6,370 nt of DNA from an uncultured Oscillospiraceae bacterium (GTDB lineage Bacteria > Bacillota > Clostridia > Oscillospirales > Oscillospiraceae): assembly GCA_934630555.1 (NCBI GenBank), contig CAKTXB010000116.1, forward strand, positions 1 through 6,370. The letters run 5' to 3'. The notes beneath the pieces were generated by a model. It made no database searches and had not been told where the DNA came from. It saw only the letters and a list, made by a program, of their open reading frames with translations. Of this stretch, positions 1 to 4,361 are shown one piece after another (position 1 is the stretch's first letter; each line of letters begins with the position of its first letter). The translations under genes were made by a program, and so were the position numbers.

Positions 1-1308
1 GAGTTTGTGCTCGTGCCCATCACGCCGGAGCAGGAGCGCATTCAGGCCGAGGTGCGCACGCGTCCGGGCCGCAGTGAAAAGCCGGTGCTGGTGCTGCTGA
101 TCCTCACGCTGTTCCAGCTGTTTGCCGTGCTGGCTTTTGTAGCGCACGGCAAACTGGCAGCGCAGATCGCGCCGCCGTTTCTGGGCCTCATCTGCCTCGA
201 ATGGGCGCTGCTCGGCTTTTACAAGCTCCTGCGCCGCAGCGGCTTTGATGTGGAAAATCTGGCGTTTTTCCTTTGCACGCTTGGCCTGTGCGTCATTGCC
301 TCCAGCGCGCCGAAGGAGCTTTGGAAGGAGTTCCTTGCCATTTGCATGGGCGTGGCCTTCTTCCTCATTCTTGGCCTGTTCCTGCGCAATCTTGAGCGCG
401 TGAAGCGCGTGCGGTATCTTGCCGCCGTGTTTGGCATTGCACTGCTGGCGTTCAACCTTGTGTTCGGCGTGGAGAAGTTTGGCGCGAAGAACTGGGTGCA
501 GCTCGGTGCATTCTCGTTCCAGCCGTCAGAACTGGTGAAGATATGTTTCGTCTTTGCCGGCGCGTCCACGCTCCAGCGACTTATGACGCGGCGCAACCAG
601 CTTCTGTTCATTTTCTATTCCGCTGCCATCTGCGGCTGTCTGGCGCTGATGAGCGACTTTGGAACGGCCATCATTTTCTTCTGCACGTTCCTTGTCATCG
701 CCTTCCTGCGTTCCGGTGACTTTGCAACGCTGGCGCTGGCCTGCGCCGGAACGGGCTTTGCCGGTGTGTTTGTACTCCGGTTCAAGCCCTATGCCATGCG
801 CCGCTTTGCCGGCTGGGGGCACGTGTGGGAAAATGCGCTCACAACAGGCTATCAGCAGACGCGCGCTATGATGTGCATTGCCTCCGGCGGCCTGTTTGGC
901 CTTGGCGCGGGGCGCGGCTGGCTGCACTATGTCGGTGCGTCAGATACCGACCTTGTGTTCGGCTTTGTAGCCGAAGAGTGGGGCTTGCTGCTGGCCCTTT
1001 TGATGGTCGCGGCGCTTGTTGTGCTGGTGCTGTTTGTCATCCGTTCCGTGCCGCAGAGCCGCAGCAGCTTCTATTCCATCGGCGCCGTGGCGGCGGCGAC
1101 CATTCTCATTGTGCAGGCCATCTTGAACCTGTTTGGCACGGTGGACTTTTTGCCGCTCACAGGCGTGACGTTCCCATTCGTGTCCAATGGCGGCTCGAGT
1201 ATGCTCTGCGTCTGGGGGCTGCTGGCGTTTATCAAGGCCGTGGACACGCGGCAGAATGCGAGCTTCGTCATTCGCCTGCCGTCTGCTGGAAAGGGGGAGA
1301 TGGCATGA
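1..1308 (+). CDS. FtsW/RodA/SpoVE family (SEDS) peptidoglycan glycosyltransferase, 5' partial
   Basis: SEDS proteins are integral membrane enzymes that polymerise lipid II into glycan strands, working with a partner class B PBP in elongation, division or sporulation. Counting from the GTG at position 7, the family signatures are present: GAKNWVQLG then QPSEL (about 159-176), DFGTA (217-221), GYQQ followed by a glycine-rich SGGLFGLGAG stretch (281-301), the extracellular DTDLVFGFVAEEWG segment (313-326) whose Asp region corresponds to the essential acidic site of SEDS enzymes, and LPLTGVTFPFVSNGG (382-396). About ten hydrophobic segments are visible, the first near residue 27. The frame is open to the first base (codons Glu-Phe precede the GTG) and no ribosome binding site is visible, so the true start is probably outside the window. 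The residues EFVLVP followed by charged sequence resemble the last strand of an FHA domain, suggesting a fused or truncated FHA module (inference). The 3' end overlaps the PBP gene by ATGA. FtsW versus RodA cannot be decided from this sequence. Confidence 0.93.
   Translation, partial: EFVLVPITPEQERIQAEVRTRPGRSEKPVLVLLILTLFQLFAVLAFVAHGKLAAQIAPPFLGLICLEWALLGFYKLLRRSGFDVENLAFFLCTLGLCVIASSAPKELWKEFLAICMGVAFFLILGLFLRNLERVKRVRYLAAVFGIALLAFNLVFGVEKFGAKNWVQLGAFSFQPSELVKICFVFAGASTLQRLMTRRNQLLFIFYSAAICGCLALMSDFGTAIIFFCTFLVIAFLRSGDFATLALACAGTGFAGVFVLRFKPYAMRRFAGWGHVWENALTTGYQQTRAMMCIASGGLFGLGAGRGWLHYVGASDTDLVFGFVAEEWGLLLALLMVAALVVLVLFVIRSVPQSRSSFYSIGAVAAATILIVQAILNLFGTVDFLPLTGVTFPFVSNGGSSMLCVWGLLAFIKAVDTRQNASFVIRLPSAGKGEMA
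1292..1308 (+). promoter_or_regulatory. Ribosome binding site and ATGA stop/start overlap
   Basis: A purine-rich GGGGGAG sits about 6 nt before the ATG at 1305, inside the end of the SEDS gene. The ATG overlaps the upstream TGA stop (1306-1308). This fixes the PBP start and indicates translational coupling of the polymerase and the transpeptidase, which favours balanced synthesis of two proteins expected to form a complex. Confidence 0.8.
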
Positions 1309-2672
1309 AGAAAATTTCCGGCCGCACGGTGTTCCTGCTCATCCTCACCGCCATCCTGGCCGCCGGTGCGCTCACGTTTTTTGTGCAGTACTTTCTCTCC
1401 GCCGACAGCTGGGTCAAATTTTCCGGCAGCCCGCACCTTTATACGGGCGCGAACCTCAACTGCGGCGTTGTGACGGACCGCAGCGGGGAGCAGCTGCTCG
1501 ACACGCGGCAGGGGCGCGCTTACAGTGACGACGCCGCCACGCGCAAGGCGTTTCTGCACCTGCTGGGTGACCGCGACGGCTATATCTCCGCGCCCATGCT
1601 CGGCGCCTACGCTGACCAGATGATCGGCTACAACAAGCTTACGGGCCTCTATGGCGCAGCGACCGGCGGTGCAGCAACAAGCCTCACCATCAGCGCCGCT
1701 GCGCAGAAAACCGCCATGCAGGCGCTGGATAGCAAGCGCGGCACCGTTGCCGTTTACAACTATAAGACCGGCGAGATCCTCTGTGCTGTGTCCGCACCCA
1801 GCTACGACCCGGACAATGTACCGGACATTGCCGGCGACACGACCGGTGCTTACGACGGAGTTTATGTAAACCGATTCTTTGATGCGACCTATACGCCGGG
1901 CTCGATCTTCAAGCTTGTCACCAGCGCTGCGGCCATCGACAATATTCCGGATATTTACCAGCAGACGTTTGAATGCAACGGCCGTCAGATCATCGGCGGG
2001 CAGGAGATCATTTGCAGCGGTGTGCACGGCACAACGAATTTTTCTGAGGGCCTTGCGCACTCCTGTAATATCGTCTTTGGCAACATTGCCGTCCAGCTTG
2101 GCGCAAAGACGCTGGAGCAGTATGCCCGCAGGATCGGCCTCACATCGCGCTTTGACTGCGCAGGCTACCGTACCCGCGCCGGTGTTGTGGATCTCTCTAA
2201 AGCGGATGATGGCGACGTTGCATGGGCCGGCATCGGCCAGTACTCTGTGGAGGTCAACCCCTATAGTTACCTTCGCTATATGGGTATTCTCGGCGGCGGC
2301 GGCACGGCGGCGGAGCCGTATCTTGTGGCCTCCATCACCGAGGGTGACAAGACGCTCTACAGCGCTGAAGCAAGCTCGACCGGTCAGCTTGTAAACGCTG
2401 AAACGGCGCAGAAGATGGCCACCATGATGCACTATAACGTCGTCAGCGTATATGGCAGCTATCAGTTTCCAAACCTTTACGTCTGCGCCAAATCCGGCAC
2501 AGCGGAGCAGGAAGGGAAGTCCGCGCACGCGACCTTCGCCGGCTTTATCCGCGATGACGACTATCCGCTGGCCTTTGTGGTGTTCCTTGAAAATGCCGGA
2601 GCCGGCAGCGCCGTTGCCGCGCCGATCGCCGGACAGGTGCTGAATGCCTGCATTGCGGCAATGCAGAAATAG
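1305..2672 (+). CDS. Class B penicillin-binding protein (PBP2/PbpA-like D,D-transpeptidase)
   Basis: A 455-residue class B PBP that cross-links peptidoglycan stem peptides outside the membrane, the expected partner of the SEDS polymerase encoded just upstream. The start is the ATG at 1305, which overlaps the previous stop (ATGA) and has a GGGGGAG ribosome binding site about 6 nt upstream; the open frame continues back to 825 but only as an overlap with the previous gene. One N-terminal membrane anchor spans about residues 9-30. A compact N-terminal domain contains the VVTDRSGEQLLD element (about 55-66). The transpeptidase domain runs from about 125 to the end with LTIS (127-130), the SAPSYDPDN element (163-171), the active-site SxxK motif SIFK (Ser200, Lys203), the SxN motif SCN (253-255) and the KTG-type motif KSGT (396-399). 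All catalytic elements are intact. The short N-terminal region resembles actinobacterial PBPA more than the longer PBP2 of rods. Known beta-lactam target family; the specific role in elongation or division is not determined. Confidence 0.95.
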   Translation: MKKISGRTVFLLILTAILAAGALTFFVQYFLSADSWVKFSGSPHLYTGANLNCGVVTDRSGEQLLDTRQGRAYSDDAATRKAFLHLLGDRDGYISAPMLGAYADQMIGYNKLTGLYGAATGGAATSLTISAAAQKTAMQALDSKRGTVAVYNYKTGEILCAVSAPSYDPDNVPDIAGDTTGAYDGVYVNRFFDATYTPGSIFKLVTSAAAIDNIPDIYQQTFECNGRQIIGGQEIICSGVHGTTNFSEGLAHSCNIVFGNIAVQLGAKTLEQYARRIGLTSRFDCAGYRTRAGVVDLSKADDGDVAWAGIGQYSVEVNPYSYLRYMGILGGGGTAAEPYLVASITEGDKTLYSAEASSTGQLVNAETAQKMATMMHYNVVSVYGSYQFPNLYVCAKSGTAEQEGKSAHATFAGFIRDDDYPLAFVVFLENAGAGSAVAAPIAGQVLNACIAAMQK

Positions 2673-2684
2673 TTGGAAAAAGAC

Positions 2685-2713
2685 TTGACAATCACAGCCT
2701 TGTTGCGTATAAT
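2685..2713 (+). promoter_or_regulatory. Consensus sigma-A type promoter of tRNA-Ser
   Basis: TTGACA at 2685-2690 and TATAAT at 2708-2713 match the housekeeping consensus at all twelve positions, with an optimal 17-nt spacer. The predicted transcription start is near 2720, giving a leader of about 34 nt before the mature tRNA. The promoter begins 12 nt after the PBP stop codon and there is no terminator in between, so read-through from the PBP operon could also reach the tRNA. Confidence 0.9.
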
Positions 2714-2744
2714 AAACAGGCTGTTTCGGTAGTGACCCAAGCAG

Positions 2745-2765
2745 CGATACCATGGAGTGGTATCG
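2745..2765 (+). promoter_or_regulatory. Leader hairpin overlapping the tRNA-Ser 5' end
   Basis: CGATACCA (2745-2752) is the exact reverse complement of TGGTATCG (2758-2765), with TGGAG as loop. The 3' arm lies inside the tRNA: it takes the last three bases of the acceptor 5' strand, bases 8-9 and the 5' strand of the D stem. The 5' arm lies in the leader removed by RNase P. In the precursor this hairpin would compete with the cloverleaf. The pairing is seen directly; any effect on processing is inference. Confidence 0.5.
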
Positions 2766-2845
2766 AAGCGGTCATAACGAGCACGACTGGAAATCGTGTG
2801 ACGGTCAAAAGCCGTCCGAGGGTTCGAATCCCTCCCACTCCGCCA
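2754..2845 (+). tRNA. tRNA-Ser (anticodon GGA), CCA encoded
   Basis: A 92-nt tRNA with a class II (long variable arm) cloverleaf. The acceptor stem pairs GGAGTGG (2754-2760) with CCACTCC (2835-2841), then discriminator G2842 and encoded CCA (2843-2845). The D stem is TCG/CGA (2763-2765, 2778-2780) with a GCGGT-containing loop. The anticodon stem CACGA/TCGTG encloses CTGGAAA, placing anticodon GGA at 2789-2791, which reads UCC and UCU serine codons. The variable arm pairs GACGG (2800-2804) with CCGTC (2812-2816), as expected for tRNA-Ser. The T stem GAGGG/CCCTC encloses TTCGAAT. The gene has its own strong promoter and is followed by an array of units that repeat its 3' end. Confidence 0.96.
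2827..2845 (+). repeat. tRNA 3'-end 19-mer, copy 1 (in the functional tRNA)
   Basis: AATCCCTCCCACTCCGCCA is the end of the T loop, the T stem 3' strand, the acceptor 3' strand, the discriminator and CCA. The identity with later copies continues downstream through TAAAATGAGCA, about 30 nt in total. Further copies lie at 2919-2937, 3011-3029 and 3102-3120. tRNA 3' ends are a known target class for tyrosine integrases, so this is a plausible attachment core, but no integrase or element is visible here. Confidence 0.85.
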
Positions 2846-2846
2846 T

Positions 2847-2884
2847 AAAATGAGCATCCGCCTTGGCGGGTGCTCGTTTTATTT
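2847..2884 (+). terminator. Terminator-like hairpin in repeat unit 1
   Basis: GAGCATCCGC (2852-2861) pairs with GCGGGTGCTC (2866-2875) around loop CTTG. The stem extends through a T-G wobble into AAAA (2847-2850) and TTTT (2877-2880), giving about 15 pairs, followed by ATTT. It begins two bases after the CCA of the tRNA and is probably the primary tRNA terminator. The U tract is partly inside the stem, so termination may be leaky and could work on both strands. Confidence 0.75.
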
Positions 2885-2929
2885 GGGAGGGATGAGAAGT
2901 TTATGCCGCGAAGCGGTAAATCCCTCCCA
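2884..2929 (+). repeat. Linker hairpin ending in the tRNA 3' sequence, unit 1
   Basis: TGGGAGGGAT (2884-2893) is perfectly complementary to ATCCCTCCCA (2920-2929), a 10-bp stem. Its loop holds a smaller CCGC/GCGG stem with loop GAA (2906-2916). The 3' strand is the copied tRNA T-stem and acceptor sequence, and CTCCGCCA is left as a single-stranded tail. Equivalent structures occur in unit 2 (about 2976-3021) and unit 3 (about 3067-3112). The structure is read by eye from complementarity. Confidence 0.7.
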
Positions 2930-2938
2930 CTCCGCCAT

Positions 2939-2972
2939 AAAATGAGCACCCGCCTTGGCGGGTGCTCATTTT
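2939..2972 (+). terminator. Terminator-like hairpin in repeat unit 2
   Basis: AAAATGAGCACCCGC (2939-2953) pairs perfectly with GCGGGTGCTCATTTT (2958-2972) around loop CTTG, a 15-bp stem followed by ATTT. Both wobble pairs of the unit 1 stem are Watson-Crick here (T-G became T-A; T-G became C-G), so pairing has been kept despite sequence change. Confidence 0.7.
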
Positions 2973-3030
2973 ATTTGGGAGGGATGAGAAGTTTATACCG
3001 CGAAGCGGTAAATCCCTCCCACTCCGCCAT

Positions 3031-3063
3031 AAAATGAGCACCCGCTTTGCGGGTACTCGTTTT
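3031..3063 (+). terminator. Terminator-like hairpin in repeat unit 3
   Basis: GAGCACCCGC (3036-3045) pairs with GCGGGTACTC (3049-3058) around loop TTT, with one C-A mismatch (3039/3055), flanked by AAAA and TTTT. The loop is one base shorter than in units 1 and 2, which accounts for the 91-bp unit length. Confidence 0.65.
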
Positions 3064-3128
3064 ATTTGGGAGGGATGAGAAGTTTATGCCGCGAAGCGGT
3101 AAATCCCTCCCACTCCGCCATAAATGAG

Positions 3129-3160
3129 AAAACCCGCAATCGTAGAGATTGCGGGTTTTT
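3129..3160 (+). terminator. Strong intrinsic terminator closing the tRNA/repeat locus
   Basis: AAAACCCGCAATC (3129-3141) pairs perfectly with GATTGCGGGTTTT (3147-3159) around loop GTAGA, followed by TTCTTG. This 13-bp stem is unrelated in sequence to the repeat-unit hairpins. With A-rich and T-rich sides it could also serve minus-strand transcripts coming from the right. Confidence 0.85.
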
Positions 3161-3320
3161 CTTGTAATACCAAGCATTTTCGGCAATTTTGAGAGGGAAA
3201 TCATTTGCACTTATGCGCAGCAGACTGCGCAAAAACTACGTGATTTACGTGCAAAAATCGAAACGGAGATCGAAACGAATTTGCACGCCGCATAAAGCTG
3301 AGTTTTTTGATAAAAACACC
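3161..3320. other. Intergenic stretch with inverted TTTGCAC motifs and no convincing gene
   Basis: No start codon with a ribosome binding site is seen here. Visible structure: a perfect 7-bp hairpin TGCGCAG/CTGCGCA (3214-3231), and three TTTGCAC motifs in alternating orientation (3204-3210 forward, 3249-3255 reverse, 3280-3286 forward). The middle copy can pair with either neighbour. One frame is open from 3146 to 3292 without ATG, GTG or a usable start and reads like the charged helical tail of a protein, so a decayed gene end is possible. Base composition is more AT-rich than the flanking genes. Confidence 0.4.
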
Positions 3321-3623
3321 TCATGCGCTGCGCAGTTCTCTGTCCAAGCAGACCGCGGCCAAGTGCGGCACGGTGGGGGCTGGACGTTTTTTGCCGGTGT
3401 TTTGCGCGAAAAACATCCATCCGCTTGCCGCGCGCAGCAGCATCCATGCGGAGGACCTGAGCGACCAACCCGTCATTCTGTCCACCGCCGCTCCGCTGCG
3501 CTTGTCCGCTTCCGCGGCGCGCCCCGCTTCATCGCCCATAAGCAGAAAACTGCACACAGCCGCCCATGATCGCTCCCCAAGAACGCCCAGCGCTAACAGT
3601 GCAAATTTTTCTTGTGAAATCAT
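3321..3623 (-). CDS. Doubtful small hypothetical protein (100 aa)
   Basis: On the minus strand an ATG (complement of 3621-3623) is preceded by AAAGGAG with about 5 nt spacing, a good ribosome binding site, and opens a 100-residue frame ending in TGA at 3321. The product begins MISQEKFALLALGVLGERSW and contains moderately hydrophobic Ala/Leu/Trp stretches, but no recognised domain, signal peptide or motif. By eye the bias between codon positions is weak compared with the neighbouring genes, other frames are also open here, and no convincing minus-strand promoter is visible upstream. Its start region overlaps the predicted + strand promoter of the lipoprotein gene, so either both are real and divergent or one is fortuitous. 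Not recognised; function unknown. Confidence 0.3.
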   Translation of the reverse strand: MISQEKFALLALGVLGERSWAAVCSFLLMGDEAGRAAEADKRSGAAVDRMTGWSLRSSAWMLLRAASGWMFFAQNTGKKRPAPTVPHLAAVCLDRELRSA

Positions 3624-3640
3624 GGCAGCTCCTTTATACT
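3612..3640 (+). promoter_or_regulatory. Predicted promoter of the lipoprotein operon
   Basis: TTGTGA (3612-3617) and TATACT (3635-3640) are separated by exactly 17 nt and match the housekeeping consensus at 4/6 and 5/6 positions. The predicted start near 3647 gives a leader of about 28 nt before the ATG at 3675. The element overlaps the start codon and ribosome binding site of the doubtful minus-strand ORF. Confidence 0.6.
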
Positions 3641-3674
3641 GAAATTGGAAACAAAACGAAAGGGGCGAAGCTGT

Positions 3675-4334
3675 ATGAAATTTCAGATCAAATGCGCACT
3701 CCTTTGCACCGCGCTTGCCGCGCTCTGCCTTTTGCCCGGCTGCCAAAAAGCCAGAACGTTTCAAACTGCATTTCCACCGAACGAGGCCGCCGTCGTCGAC
3801 ACGCTGAAAAAAGCCTGCTTGTCCGGCGCCATCTCAGCCGCTGAAACGACCTCCCAAATGGAAAACCATATCAGCTACACCATCCGCGAGGCCAAGACCG
3901 CAGAGGACTCCGCCGAAAATGGCCGGTTTGTTGCCAGTGTTTCCGCAGCTGCACTTCCGGACGGGCGCGCATTATACACAGTTTTTGACCAGCGTGTGGA
4001 AGAAAATACCGTTGCATGGTCAGACTGGAAGCAGCAGATCGTGTTTGCAACGCTGCTCTACGGCGGCTTTGCTGACGAAAATACCGTCTATCAGGCACTT
4101 TGTAACGAAGCGGCGCCTCCCGCAAGCGATACGGCGTACCAGTGGAAGGCAGACCTCCCGGAAGGCTATTGCGTCGTGTCCTATCATCCGCGCAGTCACA
4201 AGACCTATGATGCAAACGGCTTTGAAGTGCAAAACCGTGCCGCTTTTCTGCGCGTGAACATTTTTGAATCGGATGCGCTGTATCAGCAGCTCCAGCCAAA
4301 GCAGCAGCCACGATCAGACAGCACAAGCCCGTAG
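3675..4334 (+). CDS. Predicted lipoprotein of unknown function (219 aa)
   Basis: The chosen start is the ATG at 3675, preceded by AAAGGGG about 11 nt upstream; an in-frame TTG at 3645 would place non-signal residues before the signal peptide and is less likely. Residues 1-22 form a type II signal peptide (Lys at 2 and 6, Leu/Ala-rich core) ending in lipobox LPGC with the lipidated Cys at 23, so the mature protein should be anchored to the outer face of the membrane. The mature part (24-219) is mixed alpha/beta in character with several Tyr/Trp residues (for example YTVFDQRV, TLLYGGF, YCVVSYHP) and a Gln/Pro/Ser-rich, probably disordered C-terminus. No domain or catalytic motif is recognised. 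The next lipoprotein gene begins 24 bp downstream with no terminator between, so the two probably form an operon and may act together at the cell surface. Confidence 0.88.
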   Translation: MKFQIKCALLCTALAALCLLPGCQKARTFQTAFPPNEAAVVDTLKKACLSGAISAAETTSQMENHISYTIREAKTAEDSAENGRFVASVSAAALPDGRALYTVFDQRVEENTVAWSDWKQQIVFATLLYGGFADENTVYQALCNEAAPPASDTAYQWKADLPEGYCVVSYHPRSHKTYDANGFEVQNRAAFLRVNIFESDALYQQLQPKQQPRSDSTSP

Positions 4335-4344
4335 CTTTGGAAAC

Positions 4345-4361
4345 AAGGAGACGGATCTATG
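4345..4361 (+). promoter_or_regulatory. Ribosome binding site of the beta-helix-like lipoprotein
   Basis: AAGGAG at 4345-4350 stands 8 nt before the ATG at 4359, a near-ideal arrangement. It lies in the 24-bp gap after the upstream stop codon and supports independent but co-transcribed translation of the second lipoprotein. Confidence 0.8.

Larger units (their letters stand above)
2846..3120 (+). repeat. Three head-to-tail tRNA-3'-end-containing repeat units (92, 92, 91 bp)
   Basis: Units lie at 2846-2937, 2938-3029 and 3030-3120 with no spacer between them. Each unit contains, in order, a terminator-like hairpin of about 35 bp, a linker of about 38 bp (GGGAGGGATGAGAAG..., with a CCGC-GAA-GCGG mini-hairpin), and a 19-nt copy of the tRNA-Ser 3' end, AATCCCTCCCACTCCGCCA, finishing with CCA. 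Including the tRNA there are four copies of that 19-mer, ending at 2845, 2937, 3029 and 3120. Units differ at only a few positions: terminator stem and loop changes, and TTATG versus TTATA in unit 2. This points to recent amplification or active homogenisation. No protein is evident. The function is unknown; the array could be a scar of repeated tRNA-targeted recombination, a dispersed repeat family, or part of the tRNA transcript. Confidence 0.93.

Noticed and set aside
825..1304. Upstream extension of the PBP frame to 825
   Set aside because: This part overlaps the well-supported SEDS gene in another frame and encodes Arg/Cys-rich sequence with no family similarity. The ATG at 1305 has a ribosome binding site and begins a proper membrane anchor.
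1071..2753. Long minus-strand open frame of 560 codons opposite the PBP gene
   Set aside because: It lies antisense to a gene with intact SxxK, SxN and KSGT motifs, has no recognised domain or ribosome binding site, and is the type of shadow frame expected opposite GC-biased codons.
2846..3063. T-box riboswitch in which TGGCGG of the terminator arm reads the tRNA CCGCCA end
   Set aside because: The six-base complementarity is lost in unit 3. There is no Stem I specifier structure or T-box consensus, and no aminoacyl-tRNA synthetase or amino-acid gene downstream.
2846..3120. CRISPR array
   Set aside because: Units are contiguous, about 92 bp and nearly identical throughout. There are no unique spacers and no cas genes.
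2561..3210. Minus-strand small ORFs beginning MLILWRSGRD or containing MAEWEGF-like peptides
   Set aside because: They are translations of the antisense strand of tRNA-Ser and its repeat units. Peptides such as GRDSNPR are a well-known artefact of tRNA antisense translation.
3189..3642. Plus-strand ORFs of 126 and 111 codons in the intergenic region
   Set aside because: There is no ribosome binding site at their starts, the composition is Arg/Ser/His-rich shadow-like, and they overlap each other and the promoter. No domain is seen.
3645..3674. TTG start 10 codons upstream for the first lipoprotein
   Set aside because: It would add METKRKGRSC before the signal peptide, lies about at the predicted transcription start, and lacks a ribosome binding site. 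The ATG at 3675 gives a standard type II signal peptide.
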